Both the position numbers and the translations under genes were made by a program. Of a stretch of 64,000 nucleotides of DNA, positions 45,580 to 58,878 are shown piece after piece (the stretch's first letter is position 1; each line of letters starts with the position of its first letter). The stretch comes from Chaenocephalus aceratus (Eukaryota; Chordata; Actinopteri; Perciformes; Channichthyidae): assembly GCA_023974075.1 (NCBI GenBank), contig JAMFTG010000330.1, forward strand, positions 100,363-164,362. Direction: 5' to 3'. Under the pieces are notes generated by a model that saw only the letters and a program-made list of their open reading frames with translations, searched no databases and had not been told where the DNA came from.

Positions 45580-46246
45580 CACTGTCTTGACATTTATAAT
45601 GAATAGTTGGTTGAAAGTTCTGATGTTCAATATTGTAAATAGTTAGATTTTCCAGTTTCTTATATTTATATAAATAGTTGGTTGAAAAAAAACATATTTA
45701 TAATAAATTGTTGGTTGAAAAAAAAAGGTTTAATGCTCAATTTGTATTTTTACACATCACATGAACCTTGGTATGTAATATGAAGTCATTATTCAGTCCT
45801 AATGTATCTCAGTCCCTGCTGTGGTGAAAGTAGAGTGATAAACACTTGTTTTACTCAAAATTCGAATACATTTGTTTTCATTTTAGACATGAATTACACA
45901 TTTATATACAGTGTAATTCAAATATTTCACTGCTTTTGTGATCCTAAGACTTTGGTAACCAAATCTAAAACACCAAAACATTTCGATCACATGAGTAAAT
46001 TTGTGTTTTCACAAGAGCTTTGAAGATTTTCCGAAAATCGGATGTAACATTTTAAGCTTTTGAGCTACTTATCTCATCAAACAGTGCTCTAAGGTGAGTA
46101 ATTTGCATATATAGCAAGACCAGAGATTGTCCTGAACATTTTGATATTTAACACATGGGGTGCCATGTGAGAAGAAATACATTTAAAAGGGGATTTAAGA
46201 AAACATCAAAAATTCGAGAAAATACCCTTAGACTCCAGAGGGTTAA

Positions 46247-47690
46247 ACAGCACGTGAGACAGCAGTAGCCCCGGACTGCAACAGTTTATACCTACTCTGC
46301 TGTATTGAATGTAATGATGGATTATCAGGAACAATTCTAAAGTGACTTAAGAGACATTGGATTAACCTTGGGCAGCGTTTTTATTCCCTTGAACAGCAAC
46401 GATAAGACATCATTATTGTTATGGTTTAGAACACTGTTGTTGTTGTTTTCTTGCTCTGTTCTGGCTGCTAGCTCAGTGAGTTTGTGTCCTACAGTGATTA
46501 TACTTATATCAAAATAATCTGTGGAGTATCAGCTTTCAGACGATATGTAGTTTGTGCAGAACATATTAAGTTTTAAAGATCGTTTTTGCTAGTTAGCACT
46601 GGAAGTAGCATCAGCCCGTTTTCACTAAGGGCTAATGCTAACGCTTCTTGTGAGACTTGTGTTTTGTTTTTCGGTAAAAATGGCTCATATCATCAGGTAG
46701 CTGAGTTTTTCCCCGTTATGTGAGTATAAGACATTCATAGGTTTTTACATGTTAAGAAGCCCTGAGACACAGTTTCGTGAAAATAAAAACCACTGCCCCG
46801 GTACCGGGGACTCTCGGGCTTAACAGGTTAATGCTTAATACTGCTTTACTTCTTTATTATATTAAATTGGTCAAAATGTATATTGCTGGACCTCTTTAGA
46901 TTTCTTTACCTTCTCCATGCACCTTGGAAGTAGGTTACTCTGTTAAGCGCCATTCCCCCACGGGCGGGCTTCTTAACATTTAAAAACCTATGAATGTGTC
47001 CCACTTAACGGGAAGAAACGCAGCTATCAGACAATATTAACAATTTTTAGCATAACGAAACATAAGGGTAATAACAAAGGCTCTGAATTAGCCCTGAGCT
47101 AACACACTTAGCACAGAACTCACACTAAAATACCCTTATTACTTATCGTATCTGCACAAACAAGATATCGATTAGCAAGCTGAGATTGCACAGATTTGAC
47201 AGGTATTAGTATCATTACTGACCGATCCGAACTCATGACTCGAGAAGCTAAGACATCACACCACGTAGCATTAGGTAGCTAGTCAACATGGCAATATGTC
47301 TTACCTTTATTGTTTTCTGATCAAAAGTTGTCTTCGATAATCCATCAGCAATAAATCTAGTTTTCAGATTTCAGAGCGTAAAACAGGTTTCGCTGTGGGC
47401 AAACTGCGTGCGCATAGCTCTCATTTCTCAATGGTAATGTGTGTGTGTATGTGGAAATTCCCCTTCGATTCTACTGGCTCTAACGGTTCAAAAGAGATGT
47501 CAATCATCAAAATCGACCAATGGGTTCCAGAGAAACGGCAAATACACCCATTTCCACCCAAATGACCCCAGAGGTGGGTTTTTTCTTTGCTAAACCTCTC
47601 TAAAAAGGTCAAATGTCACTTGTTTTGCATTAATCTTGATACAGGGTACTTATTATATGTTATAGTTTGGTTTCCTAAAGCTTTTAGTCT
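46247..47690. repeat. Imperfect inverted repeat, no gene
   Basis: Arms at about 46590-46830 and 46940-47180 are inverted copies (ACATTCATAGGTTTTTA at 46730 against its inverse near 46990), with the centre near 46880. A GGGCTTAACAGGTTAA end at 46814-46829 resembles that at 49392-49408 and looks like a piggyBac-type terminus. No coding sequence is seen. Confidence 0.55.
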
Positions 47691-47698
47691 ATATCCCA

Positions 47699-49126
47699 TA
47701 GGGATGTAACGATACCAAAAACTCACGGTACGATAATATCGCGATAAAAAGTCCACAGTACAATATTTATCGCGATATTGAAAAATAAAGAAAAACAATG
47801 TGAATATTTTTTTTTTTTACTTTAATTTTTCTTTATTAAATAATAAATCTGATTTGTACAGCATTTTAGTAGGATAGTAGTATTTTAAAGTGTCAACAAT
47901 ATAATAATCAGACCCTGCAATAGAATAAATCAAGTTTCACTTTAGTTTTTCAAGTAACTCAACTCTAACTCACTCACTCCCTCACTCACTCGCTCACTCA
48001 CTCACTCACTCACTCACTCAGCATCATCAAGGTTATCTTTTAGGAATGTGAGCATGTCCACATTTCCAGGTAGAAGCTGGGATGTTTGGGCGTTTACAAA
48101 ATCCCCTGCTGTGGAGAAAACTCTCTTGCTTGGTACTGGTGTTGCTGGGACAGAGAGACATGCTTTGGCCATGGGTGACAGCAGTGGGTCAAACTGTGCA
48201 TTGTCTCTCCACCACTTCAAAAACAATACAGTTGTTGCCAAGAAGGTGAGGCTTATTGACAGAGATATAAACATACTGTTGGTACTTGTCAATGTCTCTA
48301 GGTATGTACATGTAGCCCTGTAAATACGATGTCCTTTTGTGTTATCTGTTGTTTTTTGTTTGTTTGTTTGTTTGTTTTATTTAAAGGACAGTGCACATTA
48401 ATTCACATTGCTGTAAATGAGCCAGTATTAGCCAGCAGGCTAATTTTCAACTGTTGTCCTTGGCAAGATGTTAACTGACCACAACAAGACTAGAAAATAA
48501 AAACATAATTAAATAGAGTACAGCAGACAACATCAGTACACCAATAAATAAATAGCAGTACAACAATAAATAGGAACAGTAGTACAACAATAGAGAGGAA
48601 CAAACAAACATGCAAACAGATGAAATATCATCCTACCTTGATTCAGTTAAAAGTGTTCACATTTTTGATTGTTTAAAAGCCAGTTCTTATGATTGTGGTT
48701 AAATGTATGATAAGAGGTGTTATTCCTGATCTGTATTGGTATTGTGTTCCAGAGTGGAGGTGCCCTCACAGAGAAACCGTGTTTGCCAAAGGAACTGGAC
48801 CTAAGAGGGACTACACAGTCCCCTCTGAGGGCAGACCTTGTGGTTCTGCTGTTTGAATGTTTCTGTTGTATAAAAGTGCAGAGTGGTGGGGGTGCCTTGC
48901 CGTTTAGAATTTTAAAAATGAGACATGCATCAGTGTTGTTCATGTTGTAACCTACTTGCTGCCATGTTGGACAGGTCTCCCTTGAAAAAGACATCGATGA
49001 TCTCAATGGGACCATCTGGTTGAATAAAGGTTTAAAAAATCACGGTAGATTTTGTCAGTCTCACGACGGTATTGAGACTTTTATTTACCGTGATATCGTG
49101 ATATTCGATATATCGTTACATCCCTA
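47699..49126 (-). mobile_element. hAT element with transposase C-terminal remnant
   Basis: TAGGGATGTAACGATA at the left faces its inverse at the right. The flanks ATATCCCA and CTATCCCA match at 7 of 8 bases. On the minus strand 48014-48292 encodes WWRDNAQFDPLLSPMAKACL and SKRVFSTAGDFVNAQTSQL, the dimerisation domain at the C-terminus of hAT transposases. The catalytic part is absent. A CTCA microsatellite (47970-48020) sits next to the stop and a LINE fragment interrupts the element. Confidence 0.85.
48340..49020 (-). mobile_element. LINE 3' fragment nested in the hAT
   Basis: A CAAA tail at 48350-48375 (TTTG on the plus strand) marks the 3' end on the minus strand. Upstream, 48647-49015 encodes LIFKILNGKAPPPLC, then SSSFGKHGFSVRAPPLWNTI, typical of the C-terminus of fish LINE reverse-transcriptase proteins. 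It is 5'-truncated. Confidence 0.75.
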
Positions 49127-50209
49127 CTATCCCATCATTCAAGGGCGGTTTTCACTATAAGTAATGGTTTATTTTTGGACGGACACTATAATTTACATTT
49201 TTTTACTATGCTCAATCTGAATTTACTTTAAAATAAAAAAAATCTATATTGATTCTGACTTTTCTACATCCAACTCACAGGTTTATCATTGCTTTGAGAG
49301 AAAAGATGATTAATTTACCCCTTTTAGAAGGGAAGTTATTGTCATTTGTTCTGGGCATGTCATTTACAAGCCTGAGACCTGAAAAACAGGCTCAGGGCTC
49401 AACAGGTTAAGTTGTGCCAGAAAGTTCCATTGTTCTTGTTGGCCAGCAGCCATTCCTTATGACAGGGTGTGGTTCAAATACCCATTTGCATTTTTGTAGT
49501 CACAGACAGCTCTGTACATGTTTACTGTCACACCCTCTGTTCTGTCGTGTTCCCCTCTGCTACATTTCACTGACATTCAGTAACTTCCAAAAGCTTTTGA
49601 CGGAGAACTCATATTGAAGCAGGCATTGCTGATATTATGTATAAATGCTTACAACATTAGCTGAAACATCTCATTATAATACAACATTGTTGATTCAGAA
49701 GAACTTATCGTGTACATTTTACAAACAAAAAGCCCTCTCGCAAAACTTTCATTTTGTGCAGCCAGTGGTTTTTCTCACCTTAACGGCTCACCTGACCAGA
49801 TGTTGGCTGCTGGCCTTCTTTCCTGGAACATAAGAGGTTTCATGTAATTCTGAACAGAAATGTAACAGCACTTTTTCTTGGCAATACCAGTGAAATGAAT
49901 ACTGCACTTCGCACTAAAAGTCCTACCTCTTGCGCTGTCTTCACCTGAGTAATCGACAACTCCTTTGCCTGAATGATCAGCCCTTCCATGTCACGTCACT
50001 TCCTGTGAAAGCAGGTTTCAAGTTCAGACAAGAACAAACTTGCCTACGCCTTTTTTTAATGTCCTTTATTTTATAGAATAGAAAGATTCATCAGGCATAG
50101 AAAGCATTCCTCGATTACAACTGAGAACATGACTGCCACAAATACTGATGAAATCAAAGTCATACAAAAATAAAACAATACAAGCTGAAGTGTCAGCATC
50201 AGGAATGAC
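49127..50209. other. No gene seen
   Basis: Sequence without recognisable coding or RNA features. Near 49390-49408 (CTCAACAGGTTAAG) there is a probable piggyBac-type terminus. Confidence 0.5.
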
Positions 50210-50420
50210 TTCAAAGCAGTTATTTGTAGTCAAGTAGAAAGTCATGGCTCTCACTGAAACTTGGCTGAGACCCAAAGAATATGTCAGCATACATGAAGCC
50301 ACTCCTCCCAGTTCGTACCAAGTTTAGTCCTTAAAACTGATAAGTAATAAGTCATTATTGAAGGTGACTTCAATATTCATGTTGACGGTGATATCAATAG
50401 CCTAAATACAAGGGTTCGAC
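50210..50420 (+). pseudogene. LINE endonuclease remnant
   Basis: MALTETWLRPKEYVS at about 50244 and VIIEGDFNIHVDGDIN at about 50352 are the TETWL and GDFNIH blocks of LINE apurinic endonucleases. They lie much closer together than in intact elements and are separated by a stop, so an internal deletion has occurred. Confidence 0.75.
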
Positions 50421-50468
50421 TTATAAACTGAGCTCTATGGGGGTCTTTAAAACTAACGCGCACACACT

Positions 50469-50469
<1 letters not shown>

Positions 50470-50526
<57 letters not shown>
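50470..50526. repeat. CA microsatellite
   Basis: About 25 CA units after an ACACTCAAACAC lead. Confidence 0.95.
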
Positions 50527-50527
<1 letters not shown>

Positions 50528-50784
50528 CAGCCCTCTACTTGCTACAAACTTAAATATGAAAAGGTTCAACTACGCACACCACATAACACATCCTCTCGGC
50601 TCGCGCAGCACGCTCACAGGCATAGATTGCGCAATAATGTATTGCGCACCTTGGAGGTGAAGTGCAGGCATATTGTCATTTAAGGGAATGCGTAGTTCTT
50701 TTGGAAAAGATGTTTTTCTTTTAGCCTATTTGCCACGTTAACGAAGTTAATAATACTCATTACATTGACGAATTGCATTATTTG

Positions 50785-51772
50785 TAGGGATGTAACGATA
50801 TATCGAATATCGCGGTAAATAAAAGTCTCAAAACCGTCGTGAGACCGACAAAATCTACCAACAAAGTAACGCGTTACAGTAACGCGTTACTTTGTCTGCC
50901 CATCGCAACGGTCGAGTCTGTTGCCTTCAGAGAACTGGTCAGCAAAAAACAACACAACAACTTGTATTTTTATGCAAGTAAAGTAACTTATTACTAGTTA
51001 CTTTTATAATTGAGTAACTAATAAAGTAACTAGTTACTTTTTTGAGAGCAGTAACTATAACTATTACTAGTTACTTTTTAAAAGTAACTTTCCCAACACT
51101 GAAAACAAAAGATAACACAAAAGGACATCATATTTACAGGGCTACATTTACACACCTAGAGACATTGACAAGTACCAACAGTATATTTATATCTTGCCCT
51201 GTCAATAAGCCTCACCTTCTTGGCAACAACTGTATTGTTTTTGAAGTGGTGGAGAGACAATGCACAGTTTGTTAGCCATGGCCAAAGCATATCTCTCTGT
51301 CCCAGCAACATCAGTACCAAGCAAGAGAGTTTTCTCCACAGCAGGGGATTTTGTAAACGCCCAAACATCCCAGCTTCTACCTGGAAATGTGGACGTGCTC
51401 ATATTCCTAAAAGATAGCCTTGATGACGCTGAGTGAGTGAGTGAGTGAGTGAGTGAGTGAGTGAGTGAAGGAGGGAGGGAGCGAGTGAGTGAGTTAGAGT
51501 TGAGTTACTTGAAAAACTAACGTGAAACTTGATTTATTCTATTGCAGGGTCTGATTATTATATTGTTGACACTTTAAAATACTACTATCCTACTAAAATG
51601 CTGTACAAATCAGAAGTTTTATTTAATAAAGAAAAACAAATTAAAGTAAAAAAAATATTATTATATTCACGTTTTTTTTCAATTTATTTTTCAATATCAC
51701 GATAAATATCGTACCGTGGACTTTTTATCGCGATATTATCGTACCGTGAGTTTTTGGTATCGTTACATCCCT
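50785..51772 (+). mobile_element. Second copy of the same hAT family, inverted
   Basis: The same TAGGGATGTAACGATA ends, here with an exact ATTATTTG duplication (50777-50784 and 51773-51780). It lies in the opposite orientation to the copy at 47699. The transposase C-terminal region (about 51210-51420) carries several frameshifts. Its TGAG microsatellite (51431-51470) corresponds to the CTCA tract of the other copy. A separate fragment with a CCCAACACTG end at about 51095 is nested inside. Confidence 0.85.
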
Positions 51773-52580
51773 AATTATTTGGGATTCAAATAATGGTTGT
51801 TGGTAATGTATTAGCGACCCCCCACAGATGTATGATTTCACTGCGTCCGTGGGAGCTCAAAGCTCAAAATTGGCTCCCAGATAACTCGAACCCTGGGCTT
51901 AACTGGACAAGTGACTTTCATTTAGGAGCAGTTGAGTTAAACACGATAACAAAGGGTTTAATACACAACAAATGTTGACGAATTATAACAGATGAGGGAG
52001 GGGGGTACTTATAGAATGGCGACCAGCTCAAGGGGTACACGAGACAAAAAAGTTTGGGAACCACTGTTTTAATGTTCAAAAAGCTCTTTATTTTTCTCAT
52101 ACTGCCTGTGCTGCAGCACCTCTTTTCACCCTCTGTCTGAAACCAGAGCCCAGTCTGCTCTGATTGGTTAGCTGTCCGGCTCTGTTGTGATTGGTCAACC
52201 GCTTAAAGATGTCCTGCTCCTTAGCCTATCATGTACAATATGTTGGAACGCGAGCCAATAGAAGCACTCGAGTTACATGTCCCTATGTTATGGAAATAAA
52301 CAAACAAGAAAACAAGTGAATCCGATTTACATGAATGGATGAGAGTCTGAAGAACTTGCAGATCTCATAACATATGTATATGCAGTGATGTGGTTGCTTG
52401 TATAAGACCAGTCTATCTTTGATGGTGGAAAAAGAGCCATAGCCAGCCAGCTTCTCGGTCTACATGATTCTTATTCAAGTCTTATACATGAGGCGGAGGG
52501 AACAAATGCATACTTAAAAGACGAGGTGAGGGAGGAGATCTGGACCCGCCTGTGAAAAACACACCGGGGGGTACGGAGGC
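51773..52580. other. Region before the duplication breakpoint
   Basis: 51905-52066 is a hAT-like fragment matching 1160-1318. 52130-52300 contains a fish repeat with CTGATTGGTTAGCTGTCCGG. No gene is seen. The duplicated segment starts at about 52581. Confidence 0.6.
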
Positions 52581-55114
52581 TTTAAGTTGGTCTCGTAAGC
52601 AGACTGAAACTCAGGCAGAAGGCCATCAAAGGGTTAAAATAGATTGCCTTACGGTGGAATACAGGTTAATATAGTGTATATTTAGGTGATGAATGGAGAG
52701 AGTCTACTGGTACAATGTAAGTGAATGATGTGCTTACTATGAGGTGCTCTCCATGGAGGATGGAACATGACATACAGTATATATAACAACAACTAAATGA
52801 AATGATTAAATACGGATAAGGGAACAAATAATATAATAATTGTTGGTATAAACAAATGTACAGATTATAAGATCAGTTTTTCGTGAATAGTATATTGTAG
52901 TATAACCGTAATGGTATGTTGATGGTGCTCTTCCGAGAGTATCCTCAATCAACCTTCAAATAGCAGCAACAATGGATCACTGAAGGACTGAAGAGAGCGG
53001 GCTGCAGAGAGAGGAAGAGCCTGTGTGTTTCAACCGTCCCAAGTAACGAACATTAAGGTAAGACGGGTTTACCATCAGGATATCAAACATTATTCACAAT
53101 TGTAAATGTATTATCTCTGCCTGGGTGTTGTAGTATTGTTGTCAGTCCCCTCAGGAGAGAAAGCTTCATGTTGTCTCCGTCCATATAGTCAGGTGTCAGC
53201 AAAACCAACATGTGGTGTAAAAGCACAAAGAAATAAATTAATCTAAAACTAGATACATTAAAAACATGTGATAATAACAATAATAACATTCAGATCAGAA
53301 TCAGAATACCTTTATTAGTGCCACAGAGGGGAAATGCACATTGTTACAGCAGAAAAGAGCCAGAGACAGCTTAATGTTACCTAAAGCGTGCATACAAAAG
53401 TATTAAAGCTTAAAAAAACTGAAAAAACGCCATCATGTGCTTCTTGGTATTGAATATCTTCCTACTGCTATGGAAATGTTACTCACTGCAGTTTATTTAG
53501 ACTAGGTTTATGAAGAAAACGTGTTATTACCGGGAACATGTGTGAAAAATAGTCACGTGTGATTAATTGAGTCGGGGTGATTAACGCAAAAATGTCATAA
53601 TTGAAAACTGTTCTTCGTGTTCTCCGTAGCCGTTCCTCTGACTGTTTCCAAAGAGTTGAGGGACAGAAATTGAACCTCGTCTCATGCAGGATTACGGGGC
53701 TGAACGCACTGCCATTTGTTGAGAAGACGATATTCCCTCATGGACCTGGAAGATAAACAGGGAGAGTACTCTTGTTATATAACCAACGATCACTGAAAAC
53801 AGATCTCTTAAACAATTAGTAATAAGTTACACAAAAGTTCAATGTGATGTTCAGAGAGATGTTTATATTCCTCAACTTTCCCAGTGGTGGGTTTATTTAT
53901 TTAAAATATATAATATGTAACATTTCCTTATTCGAATGTCAACAAAGTATTACCCTATGGTTTTTAAACATTATTTTTGAGTTGTGTTCATCCAATACCT
54001 GTTCTTTCACACAAGTGAAAATCTAGCATTAGGCTATAAAGGACCTGCATCACAGTCACATGGTTTAACATCACAGCCAATGAGGAGATGAGTTTCTCCG
54101 TGATCAGCGTTATGACGTTATTATGAATTTAGCCACTCGTTAGAACCGCCTGTTTCAAGACACTCTTTGAGCTTTATATTATTTAACAGTTAAACATTTA
54201 TTTTCTTGCTGTTTTTGTGTATATTGAAGGTATTATTATTTAGTGTCGTTATTGAAGTGAGTTAAAGGCATTTTGAAGGCATGTTTGGGCACTGGGTGTA
54301 ATTGTATATATTGGAGACAGGTGGTGGAGGGAGTAGAGCACTAGTAGGCTCATGGGCTGCGGTCCAATTGTCCGTTTAGTTTAGGAACCTTCCTAACGGA
54401 GTGAAATGACCCGGAAGAACCTCAGTGGCCGCCATGATAAGAGCTGTTGGAATTCTCTAGATGATAGGAAAGGAGGTTTGAAACGTCCTTTATAACCTCC
54501 TTTAGCTTAGGAAACACTGGACCTTCCTTTACGAAAGGCAGATCTTTGGACAATTCGACTGCAACCCTCGTTTTTTACCACGAGGAAAGCCATAAAAAAG
54601 GGCTGAAGGAAAGGAATCGATAGGAAAGCTGCTCATTGTACTTTTGTTAATGATATTGGACCATGAAAATAAATAAATGCACAAACGGAGATTCTTGTCT
54701 GAACTTGTATCAGTTTGTAAGATTCAATAACTGGTGCCTCAGCTGCAGGGTTATTTTAAGTTAATTATCTGTTTTATTTCTATATGGTTTCGGCCGCTTC
54801 AGACACATATAAACCTCAACATTCAGAAGTGTGGTATTTATTGGATATAAGTATGTCTAACATTAACATTTCTTAACATGTTGTTAATCACATTATTTCA
54901 GGCGTCAAACCAAATACACATTTGACTTTAAGACGAAGGAACAGGAAGTGTCATTTCAGGGTTTTAGGATTTGTTCCTGTGGTCGCTCGCTGCCATCAGT
55001 GTGTGAATAAGAAGCACAACATATAAGGCTGCTGTTATTTTGCAGCTGAAAGAATGAAGATATTGAAGTAACTGTTATTTTGTATATATTGATTGTTGTG
55101 TGTTATCTTAATGT
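52581..55114. repeat. Segmental duplication copy 2, left part
   Basis: Begins AAGTTGGTCTCGTAAGCAGA, the final bases of the bbs9 exon and its donor, then follows 1480-3422, 4203-4385, 10011-10217 and 11203-11330 of copy 1. It lacks the CACTA-like and GACGTGC-ended elements. No coding gene. Confidence 0.9.
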
Positions 55115-55122
55115 GTGCATAT

Positions 55123-56533
55123 CAGTGGCGGCCGGCCCATAGGGGCGCTAGGGGCGCCGCCCCACCTCTTGCCAGATAAAAAAAAAATATATATATATAT
55201 TAAATAAAAAAATATATATTTAAAAAAAATATATTTAAAAAAAATATATATTTTATATTTTAATTTTTAATGAACAAGTTAAATATCATACAATTAGTAT
55301 CACAAAAATGTATAATCTACAATACAATCTCGTTTAAAATTGTGTTACGATGTCTAAAGTTACTGATAAGTCACCTGTTTCCTGCCTGGCCTTGCCCGTG
55401 GCATTAGTTTATCATTACGGGGCAGAGCCCCCGAGCGAAACAGCAGCAACCAGCAGGTTGCAAAAAGTCTCAATAGTAAACTGTGCCGCCAAAACATAAT
55501 TTCAGCCAATCAGCACCGTCAAATATTTTGGTCACGTGGGCGCTCACGTTGGCGCCCATGTTGCTTACGTGCGTTGACGTGAGGAGTTGTTTTTTAGACT
55601 CGTGAGTGACCAAGGTGACGCAGTATTTGGATGAGAATGGTGTGCAGGTGGAGTCGCCGGAACCTCGGTCCGCCCAAGAGCTACTCTCCAATCCTTTTGA
55701 AAGGAGAAGTTTGGGAGATAAATTGATACTTAAAGACCTTGGACCGGACCAACCCGATTTTTATATATCACAGCAAGCTCGTGAAAAAGACAAAACGTAT
55801 CAACAAGGCTTCTCACATGGCTAGCTGGATGTAAACAGGTAAATGCTATCTTTTGTTTCACATGCTTGCTCTTCAAACAGCCGGGGACAGATACGATCTG
55901 TTCAGAAACTAGACAAAAGTTAAACAAGTACAAACCACAGACTGTCTGTGTCATGGAGAATACAGTCGCTGGTTTATTTATGTCTGTAGGCCGTTGTTGT
56001 GAGTGTGGACGGTCGGAGCATATATAGCGTTAGCTTAGCCAAGCTCCATTCAGGGAACAAGCATTCTAAAAGGTGTTTCTCTGCCGTCTGTCTGCAGACT
56101 TGTCAAAGCATTAATTCATGGTTTTTACTAACCGGTATCAGTATGTTGTTACGTCGGCATCATTTAGAAACGTGTATTACAATTTAATCACGGTAAAATA
56201 TGTTCATGTTGTTGTAGCTGTAGCTCCCGAGCCAGCGTGTCTTGTTTGAATGATGCGAGTAAACACAGCTGACAGCTGCGGTGAAACTCGAGCGACTAGA
56301 GCGATGCGATAGGAGCGATGCGATAGGAGCGATGCGATAGGAGCGTTTAGAGCGAAGCGAATATTCGCATCGCGTCCGGTCTGAACGCAGCATTAAAGCG
56401 AGCTCCGCGCTGCACTGGAAACGCGCCATTACATCACCAGAAGTCCTAATTTAAGGGGTCATTTCTCCCAAAAAAAGTTTTTACTCACTCTATCAATAGC
56501 CCCACCAAAAATATTTTCCACCAGCCGCCACTG
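55123..56533 (+). mobile_element. hAT element with exact GTGCATAT duplication
   Basis: CAGTGGCGGCCGG at the left and CCAGCCGCCACTG at the right; GTGCATAT on both sides (55115-55122 and 56534-56541). Copy 1 at 11320-11345 lacks it. 55606-55824 encodes LGPDQPDFYISQQAREKD, the start of the TTF-type zinc finger at the N-terminus of many hAT transposases, and stops soon after. The interior also has an AT-rich tract, a 14-bp tandem triplet at 56299-56340 and the repeat shared with 8960-9060. Confidence 0.9.
56299..56340. repeat. 14-bp tandem repeat, 3 units
   Basis: Three perfect GAGCGATGCGATAG units inside the hAT element. Confidence 0.9.
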
Positions 56534-56697
56534 GTGCATATGTAGAAATGTGTTGATTGTATATATAGAGGATATACATATTTGTATTTTGAATTCAGGA
56601 TTGTTGGAAACGTTATTTCGATCTCTCTGTCTGTACAAACACACAGCAACATTGACATTAAAGTTGACTTTGAAGGAGAAAGTTGATTGGTCTATTG

Positions 56698-57208
<511 letters not shown>

Positions 57209-57212
57209 ATTG

Positions 57213-58261
57213 GTATTTACACAGATTCGATTCAATCACTATATTTCATTTAACTTTTCAAGGGATACTCTACGCATCCTTTGTTTGGATCAGACCTAAA
57301 CGCAGTTCTTGAGCAAAACGTTTAAATCTGTTAAACTGTCACAAGTTTTATCGGTTTATTTTAACAATGTGATCGCATGATTCCTTCAGGTATTACTGCA
57401 GATCTGCTGTAAGCTAGCTAGCTAACCTTGTCCTTTCAGATATACTGACAAAACACTTAACAATATGAAACAGACTGTGCCACCAACAGAGACAGTTTGC
57501 CAACTTTATAATGTTGACAAACTGTCATTATACTGTTCTATATCTTTATAATATCCACACTTTTTAGTGTCTGCCTTTCAGTTTTGTTTTAAGCTTCTTG
57601 CAGTGTTTGCTTCTTGCAGCGTTTGCTTCTTGCAGCATTTGCTTCTTGCAGCGTTTTGTTAATGTTGGGCTTTTAGTAAACGCTGCGCATGTTTCCTCAA
57701 GTTGGTAAATATTTTCTAAATGCTGAGCATGTGTTGTCAAGTTGGTGAAGATGTATCTCCATTTGCATGTGTTTTGGAACATTTGTGTTTTTATATTGCA
57801 TTGTATTTGAAGCTTCAGCGCCTTTCTCTTATTGTAAGTGTTTTGGGCCGTTGGAGCAGGTTAGCCCCTGTTAGCCACTCCATGTTAGCCATAAATGGGA
57901 GGCACAGATTTCATCAAGTGATACATATATTACCTATGATTTGATTGCATGTACGAGAGTTTGGATATATCTGGAGGATATGGGTTCAATACTCACATTT
58001 CTTCTGTTTCTTGGCTTTCATTGTCAAGTCATCGATCCTGCAGAGATGAACACAATCCAACAGTTATAGATAGAGTTAAAATAAGTGTTTGTTATTTGAG
58101 TTAGTGAGCTTCACAGTCCTGAGTGATCCAATGCTTTACATCACATCATATCTTCTCTGCAAACACTACGACTAACTGTCCACAGCTCTCAGCTGCATCA
58201 GAGAATTAACTAGGCATTAGTCCAGGAACTAAAAAACGTCATAGGAAAAACAAACAGACTA
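57213..58261. repeat. Segmental duplication copy 2, NLR 3' flank
   Basis: Matches 11516-12593 of copy 1. A short local repeat of GTTTGCTTCTTGCAGC (57598-57655, about four units) is expanded here and single in copy 1. Confidence 0.85.
57997..58037 (-). other. Candidate 41-nt exon, NLR copy 2
   Basis: Counterpart of 12322-12362, with the same acceptor and GTGAGT donor. In the phase left by the LRR exon it reads IDDLTMKAKKQKK with no stop, then splices on. Unlike copy 1, the frame is open. No following exon was recognised. Confidence 0.4.
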
Positions 58262-58878
58262 CAAAATATATATATATATATTTGTGATGTGTTTACTTAA
58301 ACCAGCGATGGAGTGTATTCATTGATGTGTTATATCAGTCTATCCTGTCATTTGTTTTTTTTATTGATCAAGTATGATCAAAAGGGGAGAATGTAGTGGA
58401 CATTTTTATTATATCCTTATATACTTAAACCAAATGCATCTCATTTCCTGAGATGTGCTTTCTTCTTCTATTCTACTCTCCTTTGGGTTTATTCCCAGGC
58501 GCTTCAAGGCCACAGAGCTGCTTTGGCTACTGGGAGACTCATACACAGTCACACAAGAACTTCCCTACTCTGAGAACCGTTATGCTATCTACAGCTCAAG
58601 GCCAGAAGATGTCTAATAACAATGTGACCGTGTGAACACAAGATTTATAACATTCCCACTCTTTTTTCTATATAACCTCTGCTATCACATTGTACTGCGC
58701 ACACTCTAGCAGACTATCCTATACTCTGTTAGACCTGTGTCTATTTTATTATTGTATCATGTATTTGAAGCTTCAATTAAATAACCAAAAAGACAGCTCT
58801 GCTCGATTCACCATTTATTTGTTTTGATCACTTTGACTTGTACTCTCCAGCTGTGTTGGGTCCTAGATTTCCATAACA
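58262..58878 (+). mobile_element. 5'-truncated LTR retroelement: polypurine tract and 3' LTR
   Basis: AAAAGGGGAGAA (58379-58390) is a polypurine tract directly followed by an LTR-like block, 58392-58878, that starts TGTAGTGG and ends CCATAACA. Inside are a TATATAA box-like site near 58670 and an AATTAAATA stretch near 58775. Upstream only 130 bp of internal sequence remain, with no readable gene. Copy 1 at 12593 lacks the whole block. No target duplication is visible, as expected for a truncated copy. Whether it is of retroviral or Gypsy origin cannot be told. Confidence 0.7.

Larger units (their letters stand above)
44030..46242. mobile_element. piggyBac-like element, transposase core deleted
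   Basis: CCCTCTGGAGTC at the left faces its exact inverse at the right, with TTAA on both sides (44026-44029 and 46243-46246): the piggyBac signature. A start at 44420 (ATGGCTAAAAAAAG) begins a short reading frame with a possible GTAAAT donor near 44560. A second open stretch at 45201-45579 follows a TTTTACAG acceptor and is rich in Pro, Ser and Gln. No catalytic transposase domain is present, so this is a non-autonomous derivative. A GT microsatellite lies in the putative intron. Confidence 0.75.
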
